A stretch of DNA of 12,939 nt from the NCBI GenBank assembly GCA_900546215.1, contig URCD01000068.1, positions 1 through 12,939 of the forward strand, read 5' to 3'. The notes beneath the pieces were generated by a model. That model was not told the DNA's origin and ran no database searches. It saw only the letters and a list, made by a program, of their open reading frames with translations. The translations under genes and the position numbers were made by a program. Source of the DNA: an uncultured Eubacteriales bacterium (GTDB lineage: Bacteria > Bacillota > Clostridia > Lachnospirales > Anaerotignaceae). Shown here in pieces: positions 1 through 6,450 of this stretch (its first letter is position 1; the number at the start of each line of letters is the position of its first letter).

Positions 1-697
1 CAAAGCAGTTTCCAGCTTTTCCGGTAAATCCTGTTTTAACCCCTATGGCGCCGTCATATTCGTTTAAAAGCCTGTTTTTATTAATTATCGTATATGTACA
101 CCTGTCGCTTTTAATTTCTGCCTGTCTTGTATTTATTATTTCCTTAAATTCATCATTTTTTAAAGCGTAGCAGGCTATTAATGCCATATCATAGGCAGTT
201 GAATGATGCTCCCCGCTGTCAAGTCCGTTGGGTGTCTCAAAGTCTGTATCTACAGCTCCCAGCTCTTTTGCCTTGCTGTCCATCATATCACAGAAGGCCT
301 CAACGCTGCCTCCTACATGCTCTGCAATTGCAACCGCTGCGTCGTTTGAGGACTGAAGCATAAGCGCATACAATAAATCCTTCAGCTTTAGCTGCTCCCC
401 CTCTGAAAGTCCCATTCTTGTTTTCGGCTGTACCGCGGCGTTTTTTGAAGCCGTTACAGTCTCATCAAGCTTTCCGCTTTCAATGGCGAGTATGCATGTC
501 ATAATTTTTGTCGTACTGGCATTTGCCAAAGGCTCGTAGCCATTCTTCTCCCAAAGGACACGTCCGCTTTTTTCGTCCATTAAAACAGCACCCAACGCTT
601 TCACATCAGGTGCCTGTATCTCCTCAGCCTCTGCACTGATTGGGGCAGCGGCAATTATAAATATCATAAGTAAAGCGATTTTTTTCAGCAGCTTCAT
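1..697 (-). CDS. dacB: D-alanyl-D-alanine carboxypeptidase, DacB-like (partial, 3' end outside window)
   Basis: This is a penicillin-binding protein of peptidase family S11, which removes the terminal D-alanine from peptidoglycan stem peptides outside the membrane. About 232 residues are visible. A hydrophobic signal peptide covers residues 5-22, with likely cleavage after I-S-A. The three active-site motifs are present: STTK at 61-64 (nucleophile S61), SSN at 116-118, and KTG at 221-223, just before the window edge. I chose the ATG at 697 (MKLLKK) because GGGAG then lies 8 bases upstream; an in-frame ATG at 703 is only 2 bases from it. The gene follows scpB in the same direction after 78 bases. 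In Bacillus subtilis dacB also lies just downstream of scpAB and is followed by spmA-spmB, so a role in the spore cortex is plausible but inferred. The symbol rests on that context; dacF-type is the alternative. Confidence 0.9.
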   Translation of the reverse strand, partial: MKLLKKIALLMIFIIAAAPISAEAEEIQAPDVKALGAVLMDEKSGRVLWEKNGYEPLANASTTKIMTCILAIESGKLDETVTASKNAAVQPKTRMGLSEGEQLKLKDLLYALMLQSSNDAAVAIAEHVGGSVEAFCDMMDSKAKELGAVDTDFETPNGLDSGEHHSTAYDMALIACYALKNDEFKEIINTRQAEIKSDRCTYTIINKNRLLNEYDGAIGVKTGFTGKAGNCF

Positions 698-719
698 CGG
701 CATGACTCCCTTCTGCTCT

Positions 720-745
720 ATTATATTTTTTCACAGCGGAAATAT
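720..745 (-). promoter_or_regulatory. possible internal promoter before the dacB-like gene
   Basis: On the minus strand a perfect TATAAT (725 to 720) lies about 22 bases before the dacB-like start. The only upstream partner is weak: TTGTTA at a 19-base spacer or GTTATA at 17. It may give the carboxypeptidase separate expression from scpAB, or the match may be chance in A+T-rich DNA. Confidence 0.3.
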
Positions 746-775
746 AACAAGCTTCTTGGGCCTATGCCAAAAATA

Positions 776-1318
776 TTATTCAAACATGCTCATTTGTCCG
801 TCAAGCTCCGGTTCCTTTAATGCCGGCAGGTCGGACATATCCTTAAAGCCAAAGTGTCTCAAAAACTCAGTTGTGGTTCCAAACAAAATAGGCTTTCCAG
901 GGGTATCCATTCTGCCAACCTCGCAGGCAAGCCCCTTTTCCACCAGCCTATTGACCGCATGGTCACTGTTTACGCCTCTGATTTCCTCAATGTCGCCTTT
1001 TGTTATCGGCTGCTTATAGGCAATAATCGCGAGCGTCTCAAGAAGGGCCGGCGTCAGTCCCTGTTTCTCCCTGCCTTTATAAATCTTTCTTATGGTCTCA
1101 AAGCAGGCCGGAGATGTGCACATCTGGTATCCCTCGCCCAGCTCAATTATTCTCATTCCCCTGTTTTCATTGGCATAACGGGTTATAAGAGTATTTACAA
1201 TAGCCTTTGTCGTAGCCTTATCCATTTCTATCATATCGGCCAAGGCAGAGAGTGAAACCTCCTCTCCAGCCACAAAAAGGGCAGCCTCAATGACCGCCTC
1301 ATAATCATTCATCTTCAT
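776..1318 (-). CDS. scpB: segregation and condensation protein B (ScpB)
   Basis: ScpB is the winged-helix partner of ScpA; with SMC they form the bacterial condensin that compacts and segregates the chromosome in the cytoplasm. The product is about 180 residues, normal for the family. It starts MKMNDYEAVIEAALF and shows the typical run of EAALFVAGEEVS near the N-terminus, then a central LLETLAIIAYKQP, followed by the I-R-G-V-N-S-D turn and the GKPILFGTT segment of the second winged-helix domain. The open frame extends upstream to 1390, but that part lies wholly inside scpA and has no good ribosome site. ATG 1318 or ATG 1312 is the real start, each overlapping the last codons of scpA. That overlap implies translational coupling of the two subunits. 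Confidence 0.95.
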   Translation of the reverse strand: MKMNDYEAVIEAALFVAGEEVSLSALADMIEMDKATTKAIVNTLITRYANENRGMRIIELGEGYQMCTSPACFETIRKIYKGREKQGLTPALLETLAIIAYKQPITKGDIEEIRGVNSDHAVNRLVEKGLACEVGRMDTPGKPILFGTTTEFLRHFGFKDMSDLPALKEPELDGQMSMFE

Positions 1319-2096
1319 ATGTATCACCGCTTTCGTCTCCGCTGTCATCAAGGTTTTCGCCCGCAGATATAACAATCTCTCCAAAGGCATCGTCCTGCTC
1401 TACAGCAGCGCTGTGTCGTCTTATCAGTTCCAGAAGGGCTAAAAAAGTAACCAGTATTTCCTCTTTGGTAGTATCATCAGAAAACATCTCATAAAATTTT
1501 ACCCTTGGAGTAAGGCGCAGTATGCTTTTTAAAGATACAATTTTTTCATCTATAGTAAAATTGTCGCGCCTAACGGATCGGAAGCCGCTCCTTACTTTGT
1601 CGACCTTCTTCTCCTTACGTATCATAACGTCACGGAAAGCCCTGTACAGGTCGTCCATAGTGAGGCCGCTTAAGCATTCCTCAACCGAAAGCTCTTCCTT
1701 TTTAGTAAGCTCAGGTATAATTATATCAGGCTCACGATAGTAAACCTTAGAGGCTTCCTCGCTTTTCTGCATAAAAATCTCAGTGGCGCTTTTAAATTTC
1801 TTATATTCAATAAGCTTCTGCACAAGGGCCTCTCTGGGGTCCTCCTCAGGCTCGTCTGACTGGGGCTTTGGCAGGAGCATACGGCTTTTAATCTCAATGA
1901 GGGTAGCGGCCATGACAATGAACTCGCTCATGCCCTCCATATTTTTATTTTCTTCACGGCTTATAAACTCAATATACTGGTCCGTTAGGGTTGATATTGG
2001 TATATCATATATGTCTATCTCGTTTTTCTCTATTAGATGGTACAGCAAATCAAGCGGTCCCGAAAAGCTGTCCAGCCTGACTGTCATTTTATCCAT
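1305..2096 (-). CDS. scpA: segregation and condensation protein A (ScpA)
   Basis: ScpA is the kleisin subunit that bridges the SMC head domains and recruits ScpB. The product is 263 residues, normal for the family. The N-terminal helical domain has the family signature F-S-G-P-L-D-L-L-Y-H-L-I (residues 11-22), followed by the I-D-I-Y-D-I-P-I segment. The C-terminal winged-helix part contains FLALLELIRR. The last 30 or so residues are acidic. Start ATG 2096 is preceded by AAGGCGG at 6 bases, and that ribosome site overlaps the stop codon of the upstream membrane-protein gene, so the three genes are probably translated from one transcript. The 3' end overlaps the scpB start. Confidence 0.96.
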   Translation of the reverse strand: MDKMTVRLDSFSGPLDLLYHLIEKNEIDIYDIPISTLTDQYIEFISREENKNMEGMSEFIVMAATLIEIKSRMLLPKPQSDEPEEDPREALVQKLIEYKKFKSATEIFMQKSEEASKVYYREPDIIIPELTKKEELSVEECLSGLTMDDLYRAFRDVMIRKEKKVDKVRSGFRSVRRDNFTIDEKIVSLKSILRLTPRVKFYEMFSDDTTKEEILVTFLALLELIRRHSAAVEQDDAFGEIVISAGENLDDSGDESGDTYEDE

Positions 2097-2107
2097 AATA
2101 TACCGCC

Positions 2108-2701
2108 TTAAAAGAATAATCCGCCAATAGAAAGGTAAAGCAGATTAATTATCCCGCCAAAAAAGCTTCCAAGTCCGAGGAAAAGAATAAGCAGGAATAC
2201 CATCTGTATAATCTTTTCATACTGGATGAACTTAAAATAGCTGTTTGCAGGCATTACAACAGAAAGCACCTTTACACAGTCCATAGGAGATACCGGAAGA
2301 AGATTATAGATAACGAAGCAGCAGCAAAAATATGCCGATTTCATAAAAAATGCAGACAGAAGGTATACGCCTGACGTAAGATTTGCAATCAGCATAAATA
2401 TAAAGACAAATATAAGGTTCGCGATTGTAGGTGATACGGCGGTAATAAGGGTCCCTTTTTTTCTGTTCTTATAATGCAGCGCACTTGTATTTACTGGCTT
2501 TCCCCAGCCAAACCCGCAGGCAAGCATAAGAATCATTCCTATAGGTTCAAAATGATTAATTGGGTTAAGGCTCAGTCTGCCCTCCTCCTTCGGAAGCTTA
2601 TCGCCAAAAGCAGTTGACACAGCGGCCCTTGTAAATTCATGTATCGTTGCGGCTAACATAATAGCCGGTATTCCAAGAAGATAAACTATCAATTGTTCCA
2701 T
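2108..2701 (-). CDS. site-2 protease (M50) family membrane protein with degenerate active site
   Basis: This 197-residue polytopic protein belongs to the small site-2-protease-like group that often sits beside scpAB in Firmicutes. Family landmarks remain: I-H-E-F at 20-23, G-R-L-S-L-N-P at 41-47, F-G-W-G-K-P-V at 64-70, and Y-N-L-L-P-V-S-P-M-D at 132-141. The zinc motif HExxH, usually HEFAH, reads HEFTR here (H21, E22, R25), so the second zinc-binding histidine is missing. The glycine after the conserved aspartate (L-D-G) is C142, and the usual A-G-P-x-x-N turn reads V-S-P-T-I-A-N. The protein is therefore probably a non-catalytic relative, although expression is intact. GAGGTG lies 5 bases before the ATG, and a clear promoter is upstream. 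Four or so hydrophobic segments are visible. Its substrate or partner is unknown. Confidence 0.85.
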   Translation of the reverse strand: MEQLIVYLLGIPAIMLAATIHEFTRAAVSTAFGDKLPKEEGRLSLNPINHFEPIGMILMLACGFGWGKPVNTSALHYKNRKKGTLITAVSPTIANLIFVFIFMLIANLTSGVYLLSAFFMKSAYFCCCFVIYNLLPVSPMDCVKVLSVVMPANSYFKFIQYEKIIQMVFLLILFLGLGSFFGGIINLLYLSIGGLFF

Positions 2702-2761
2702 ACTGACACCTCTTTATTATAATATTCTGCCCATAAATTACAGGCAGCAGTCTGAACTATA

Positions 2762-2790
2762 ATTGTATCAGATATGGTTTATTTAGTAAA
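2762..2790 (-). promoter_or_regulatory. sigma-A-type promoter of the M50-scpA-scpB operon
   Basis: On the minus strand TTTACT (2790-2785) and TACAAT (2767-2762) are separated by exactly 17 bases, matching 4 of 6 and 5 of 6 consensus positions. The ATG at 2701 lies about 60 bases downstream, preceded by a good ribosome site. Confidence 0.6.
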
Positions 2791-2815
2791 GTGCTATAGC
2801 CTTATCTTTATATTT

Positions 2816-2842
2816 AAAAAGGCTCCGTAACGGAGCCTTTTT
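2816..2842 (-). terminator. intrinsic terminator after dacF
   Basis: A 12-bp perfect stem, AAAAAGGCTCCG pairing with CGGAGCCTTTTT around a 3-base loop, starts 4 bases beyond the dacF stop. The outer A/T pairs give a U-run on either strand, so it could also stop transcripts arriving from the other side. Confidence 0.88.
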
Positions 2843-2845
2843 CAT

Positions 2846-4018
2846 TTACATACACCAGCTTTTTATAAGTCTGCCGGCTACTGTCGCCAGTCCTGCCCTT
2901 TCAACCGCTTCTGACGTTACTACATCAGCCCTTGCAACTACTTGACCGTCAAGGGTATAAACCGCCTCTCCTGCCTTAACCCCCTTGTCTATGGGGGCGC
3001 TCAGAGATTCGGTAAGCTCATATGTAAGCGTCGGTTCATTTCCGCCCTTTGGGATAAGAGCATTTATGTCGGTTGAAACCTCAAGCAGAACCGTTTCATG
3101 CTCGCCTCTGCTTACCGGTATCTCTCCCGCACTGTCTCCTGCCTTTGCACCTGAAACAACTGCGTAGTTGGCATATCCGTAATCAAGAAGCTTTATAGCC
3201 TCCGAGAAACGGGCTTTGTTATCAGGCGCCGCCATTATTACCGCAATGAGCGGCATTCCGTTCTTTTCCGCCGTCGCAGAAAGACAATACTTTGCGTTAC
3301 CGGTGCTGCCTGTTTTAAGTCCGGTTGCCCCATCGTACCATCTGACCAGCTTATTTGTATTTGTAAGCCCAAATTCACTTGAGCCTTTTCTTGTGGTATG
3401 TGTTATTGTGTCCTGCCATGTTGTTGTATACTGTGTTATTTCAGGGAAATTAGTTATAAGCTCTCTGGACATAAGCGCTATGTCCTTAGCGGTAGTGAGA
3501 TGTCCGTCAGTATCAAGGCCGCAGGCATTTTTAAATTGTGTGTTTACCATTCCCAGTTCCTTTGCTCTGGAATTCATAAGCTCGACAAAGCCTTCCTCAC
3601 TTCCGCCTATGTATTCGGCCATTGCAACAGCCGCGTCATTTGCCGACGCTATTGCGATGCATTTTGTCATATCTGCGGCCGTCTGTGTTTCCCCTACCTC
3701 AAGAAACACCTGTGACCCTCCCATTGAGGCTGCATGCTCGCTGACCGTCACTTTATCGTCCCAGCTGATTTTTCCGTTCTTCTGTGCTTCATATATCAGA
3801 AGCAGGGTCATTATTTTTGTAATACTTGCCGGCGGAAGCTTCTCCTCACTGTTCTGTTCGTATAGAATATCTCCTGTAGAGGCTTCCATAAGAATTACGC
3901 TTTTTGATGCCAGCCCCAGGTCCGCAATATTTTCGTACTGGGCCGCCTGTACGCCTAAGGGAAAGCACAGCGTTATAAAGGCCAGAATAAGGGCTGTAAT
4001 TTTTTTAAACCTTTTCAT
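2846..4018 (-). CDS. dacF: D-alanyl-D-alanine carboxypeptidase, DacF-like
   Basis: This is a complete 390-residue family S11 carboxypeptidase, the length usual for DacF-type enzymes, acting on peptidoglycan pentapeptides outside the membrane. The signal peptide spans roughly residues 1-26 (hydrophobic core 8-22, cleavage near V-Q-A-A). Active-site motifs are SITK at 65-68 (nucleophile S65), SAN at 125-127 and KTG at 235-237. A beta-rich C-terminal PBP5-type domain follows from about residue 275, and the last residues (G-R-L-I-K-S-W) may form the amphipathic membrane anchor. ATG 4018 has GGAG 8 bases upstream. The gene is monocistronic: it has its own promoter region, a strong terminator, and a divergent neighbour. 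It is a distant paralogue of the carboxypeptidase at the left edge, not a recent copy. The dacF symbol reflects family type; a housekeeping dacA-like role cannot be excluded. Confidence 0.93.
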   Translation of the reverse strand: MKRFKKITALILAFITLCFPLGVQAAQYENIADLGLASKSVILMEASTGDILYEQNSEEKLPPASITKIMTLLLIYEAQKNGKISWDDKVTVSEHAASMGGSQVFLEVGETQTAADMTKCIAIASANDAAVAMAEYIGGSEEGFVELMNSRAKELGMVNTQFKNACGLDTDGHLTTAKDIALMSRELITNFPEITQYTTTWQDTITHTTRKGSSEFGLTNTNKLVRWYDGATGLKTGSTGNAKYCLSATAEKNGMPLIAVIMAAPDNKARFSEAIKLLDYGYANYAVVSGAKAGDSAGEIPVSRGEHETVLLEVSTDINALIPKGGNEPTLTYELTESLSAPIDKGVKAGEAVYTLDGQVVARADVVTSEAVERAGLATVAGRLIKSWCM

Positions 4019-4096
4019 TTTTTCGTCTCCAAAAAAAATTTTCCAATATTAAACTATTCGATTTGTGCAAGCTTAGAACCTCATTACGCTTAAATC

Positions 4097-4125
4097 AGTA
4101 TAAACGCCACATAAATTGTTGAAAA
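4097..4125 (-). promoter_or_regulatory. possible dacF promoter, overlapping the divergent promoter
   Basis: On the minus strand TTTTCA (4125-4120) and TATACT (4102-4097) are 17 bases apart, with 4 of 6 and 5 of 6 matches. The start codon is about 80 bases downstream. The -35 hexamer overlaps that of the plus-strand promoter at 4119-4124. Confidence 0.4.
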
Positions 4126-4147
4126 TATTTAACACCGATATTATAAT
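4119..4147 (+). promoter_or_regulatory. sigma-A-type promoter of the lipid kinase-P1 peptidase operon
   Basis: TTGAAA (4119-4124) and a perfect TATAAT (4142-4147) are separated by 17 bases. The ATG at 4181 lies 33 bases downstream with AAGGAG before it. This is among the strongest promoter matches in the window. Confidence 0.75.
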
Positions 4148-4180
4148 ATACTGACAAACATTCGATAAGGAGTCCTAATT

Positions 4181-4996
4181 ATGAACAAAAGACTGCTTTT
4201 AATATTAAATCCGTATTCAGGACAAAAAAAAGCTAACCGATATATAATAAATATTGTATCTCTGTTTACGGCGGCCGGATACGACTGTACACTGCATGTA
4301 ACACAGTTTACAGGAGACGCGTCTATATATGTGAGAGAGAACGCCTTATCCTATGAGCTTATTGTATGTATTGGCGGCGATGGGACGCTGAACGAGGTTA
4401 TTACCGGGCTTATTGCCTGCGGAGCCGATGTTCCGCTTGGCTATATACCCTCCGGAAGCACAAACGACTTTGCCAACAGCCTCAGCCTTTCTAAAAATGT
4501 TATGCAGGCGGCCAGGGATATAATAAAAGGAACTCCAAAGCCCTACGATGTAGGCTGCTTTAACGGAAGGTGCTTTTCATATATCGCTTCATTCGGAGCC
4601 TTTACAAAGGCCTCTTACGATACTCCCCAGTCCCTGAAAAACGCTATGGGACATTTTGCATATGTAATGGAGGGCATTAAAGAGCTTCCGGCTATAAAGC
4701 CTGTTCATGCAAAAATAACTGCCAACGGTCAGGTTTATGAGGACGACTATATTTTCGGAGCAATCAGTAATTCCACATCCGTTGCCGGAATTCTTACCCT
4801 CGACCCTAAGCAGGTCGATATGAGCGACGGACTTTTGGAGGTACTGCTTGTAAAAAATCCCGTAACGCCAATTGAATTAAGTCATATCGCGCTTTCCTTT
4901 ACACTGAGGCAGTATGATAATGTGATAGTAAGATTTTTTTCAGCTGAAAAAATAGTAGTTGAAAATCTGAAGCACGCGATAAAGATAGTAAAATAA
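4181..4996 (+). CDS. diacylglycerol/lipid kinase family protein (YegS/DgkB type), short C-terminal domain
   Basis: Members of this family phosphorylate lipids such as diacylglycerol at the inner membrane face using ATP. The N-terminal catalytic domain is well conserved: N-P-Y-S-G at 10-14, the nucleotide-binding G-G-D-G-T at 65-69, and P-S-G-S-T-N-D-F at 90-97. The C-terminal beta domain starts normally, with S-D-G-L-L-E-V at 215-221. At 271 residues it is about 20-40 shorter than usual. The last strand (N-L-K-H-A-I-K-I-V) is recognisable, but the stretch before it that normally carries a D-G-E motif is absent, as if about 20 residues had been lost in frame after A-E-K-I. Activity is therefore uncertain. 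AAGGAG lies 8 bases upstream of the ATG. The stop codon overlaps the ribosome site of the next gene, so the two are co-translated. The true lipid substrate cannot be told from sequence. Confidence 0.88.
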   Translation: MNKRLLLILNPYSGQKKANRYIINIVSLFTAAGYDCTLHVTQFTGDASIYVRENALSYELIVCIGGDGTLNEVITGLIACGADVPLGYIPSGSTNDFANSLSLSKNVMQAARDIIKGTPKPYDVGCFNGRCFSYIASFGAFTKASYDTPQSLKNAMGHFAYVMEGIKELPAIKPVHAKITANGQVYEDDYIFGAISNSTSVAGILTLDPKQVDMSDGLLEVLLVKNPVTPIELSHIALSFTLRQYDNVIVRFFSAEKIVVENLKHAIKIVK

Positions 4997-5006
4997 GGAG
5001 AAGCCA

Positions 5007-5987
5007 ATGTATCCTTTCAAAGAAATTGATATAAATAAAATACCAAATATAAAAATAGGCAACGCTGAGGACTTAGAACATGCCACAGGCTGCACCGTGC
5101 TTATCTGTGAAAACGGAATGGCCGCCGGAATTGATGTAAGAGGAGGCGGACCTGCATCGCGCGAAAGCGAGCTTCTTAATCCGTCAGCTACAGCCGATGT
5201 AATACATGCTGTGCTGTTAAGCGGCGGAAGCGCATTCGGTCTTGATGCGGCTGGCGGTGTAATGGAATATCTGTCTGAAAAGGGTATCGGCTTTGCGGTC
5301 GGTGATATAAGGGTTCCCCTTGTCTGCCAGTCATGTATATTCGACCTGGCCTTTGTATCGGATAAAGTAAAGCCTGACAAGGAAATGGCAAAGCAGGCAT
5401 GTTTAAATGCAGAAATGAACAATTCCAGACAGGGAAATACAGGCGCCGGCACTGGCGCGACTGTCGGAAAATTTTACGGCTTTGACCGTGTAATGAATTC
5501 TGGGCTTGGAATTTACGCCGTTCAGCTTGGTGAGCTTATGGTGGGTGCTGTTGTCGCAGTAAACGCTATGGGCGATATTTATGATTTTGAAACAAATAAG
5601 ATAATAGCAGGAGCCAGAACAGAGGACGGAAAAGGCTTTGCAGACAGTGAAATGGCTGTTTATGAGACTTATCTTAAATCCCCTCTATATACTGTACCAA
5701 ACGCTAATACCACAATCGGAGCTGTTATAACAAACGGAAAATTTGATAAAGCCAAGCTTAATAAAATAGCGTCTATGGCACAGAATGGCCTTGCACGCTC
5801 CATAAGGCCAGTACATACAATGTCAGACGGCGATACAGTTTACGCCCTTTCCGTCGGCAGTATAGAGGCTGATGTAAATGTGGCAGGTACGCTTGCCTCA
5901 CATGTAATGGCGTGCGCCATAAGAAACGCAGTATTAAACAGCGGAAGCTTCCACGGTATACCCGGAGCGGCAAATATGCAACAATGA
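5007..5987 (+). CDS. P1 family peptidase (DmpA-like, autoprocessing N-terminal nucleophile hydrolase)
   Basis: This family (MEROPS S58, including DmpA L-aminopeptidase/D-esterase and beta-aminopeptidases) cleaves itself into two chains to expose a Ser or Thr nucleophile. The 326-residue length is usual. Motifs in order are T-G-C-T-V near 27-31, V-R-G-G-G-P-A-S-R-E at 44-53, L-L-S-G-G-S-A-F-G-L-D-A at 70-81, N-T-G-A-G-T-G-A-T-V-G-K at 144-155, N-T-T-I-G at 234-238 and M-S-D-G-D-T at 272-277. The probable self-cleavage site is before T235, inferred from the family pattern. There is no signal peptide, so it is probably cytoplasmic. AAGGAG lies 6 bases before ATG 5007 and overlaps the kinase stop; a terminator follows the gene. 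The natural substrate is unknown, and nothing in the context ties it to lipid metabolism apart from co-transcription. Confidence 0.92.
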   Translation: MYPFKEIDINKIPNIKIGNAEDLEHATGCTVLICENGMAAGIDVRGGGPASRESELLNPSATADVIHAVLLSGGSAFGLDAAGGVMEYLSEKGIGFAVGDIRVPLVCQSCIFDLAFVSDKVKPDKEMAKQACLNAEMNNSRQGNTGAGTGATVGKFYGFDRVMNSGLGIYAVQLGELMVGAVVAVNAMGDIYDFETNKIIAGARTEDGKGFADSEMAVYETYLKSPLYTVPNANTTIGAVITNGKFDKAKLNKIASMAQNGLARSIRPVHTMSDGDTVYALSVGSIEADVNVAGTLASHVMACAIRNAVLNSGSFHGIPGAANMQQ

Positions 5988-5993
5988 AACAAA

Positions 5994-6029
5994 AGCCCTT
6001 TACTTATAAGTGAAGGGCTGATATTTTTT
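5994..6029 (+). terminator. intrinsic terminator after the P1 peptidase
   Basis: AGCCCTT and AAGGGCT form the outer stem around a further self-complementary ACTTATAAGT, with one T-G wobble between them. A run of six T follows at 6024-6029. It ends the lipid kinase-peptidase transcript 6 bases after the stop codon. Confidence 0.85.
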
Positions 6030-6038
6030 AATATAAAC

Positions 6039-6051
6039 AATGATAATCATT
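6039..6051 (+). promoter_or_regulatory. Fur-box-like palindrome upstream of the XRE regulator
   Basis: AATGATAATCATT is a 6-1-6 inverted repeat identical to the central 13 bases of the classical 19-bp Fur box. The full 19-base alignment matches at about 15 positions. It lies between the preceding terminator and the XRE gene, 52 bases before the ATG. No convincing promoter hexamers are visible, so its role is inferred only. Confidence 0.35.
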
Positions 6052-6103
6052 CTTTATGCTATAAAATATACAAATACATATTATTCGAGGTGCAAGTGAA
6101 AAT

Positions 6104-6412
6104 ATGATAGATATACTTAAAGAAATTACAAGGCTCCGTTTAGAAAGAAACTGGTCTGAATACGAGTTGGCAAAAAACTCAGGATTAACTCAATCGACTA
6201 TATCTACTTGGTATAGAAAAAATCAAATTCCAACCATACAGACATTAGATAAAATTTGTAAGGGTTTTGGAATAACTCTGTCACAGTTTTTTGCTGAAGG
6301 AGACGATGCTATTTCACTTACCTCTGAGCAAAAAGAAATATTAAATAACTGGTCGTGTCTAAATGAACATCAGAAACAGGTAATCTCTGACTTGTTAAAA
6401 GTAATGAAATAA
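6104..6412 (+). CDS. XRE-family helix-turn-helix transcriptional regulator
   Basis: A 102-residue DNA-binding protein. Residues 3-66 form a Cro/C1-type helix-turn-helix domain; the pair A-K-N-S-G-L-T-Q-S-T-I-S-T-W (24-37) is the turn and recognition helix, followed by I-P-T-I-Q-T-L-D-K-I-C-K-G-F-G-I. Residues 72-102 form a short helical tail, probably for dimer contact. This compact type, with S-E-Y-E-L-A and the W-Y-R-K-N-Q-I-P stretch, is common in Clostridia, both in the chromosome and on mobile elements. GAGGTG is 11 bases before the ATG, a rather long spacing, suggesting modest expression. It stands alone between terminators, convergent with the serine dehydratase genes, so its targets are unknown; autoregulation is the simplest guess. 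Confidence 0.88.
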   Translation: MIDILKEITRLRLERNWSEYELAKNSGLTQSTISTWYRKNQIPTIQTLDKICKGFGITLSQFFAEGDDAISLTSEQKEILNNWSCLNEHQKQVISDLLKVMK

Positions 6413-6450
6413 AAATTTCATTTGATTGTTATAGCTCATCGACTATTTTT
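6403..6450 (+). terminator. weak terminator-like hairpins between convergent genes
   Basis: AATGAAAT pairs with ATTTCATT (8 bp, all but two pairs A-T) across the xre stop codon. A second small hairpin, ATAG-TC with one bulged C, at 6431-6446 is followed by TTTTT. Either could end the xre transcript, but both are weak and the sdaAA transcript arrives from the other side. Confidence 0.3.

Noticed and set aside
1319..1390. Upstream extension of the scpB frame to an ATG at 1390
   Set aside because: It lies wholly within scpA, lacks a ribosome site, and ScpB proteins normally begin at the M-N-D-Y-E region.
3216..4052. A 278-codon plus-strand frame opposite dacF
   Set aside because: It is antisense to a gene with all three S11 active-site motifs and has no promoter or ribosome site; its composition is that of a shadow frame.
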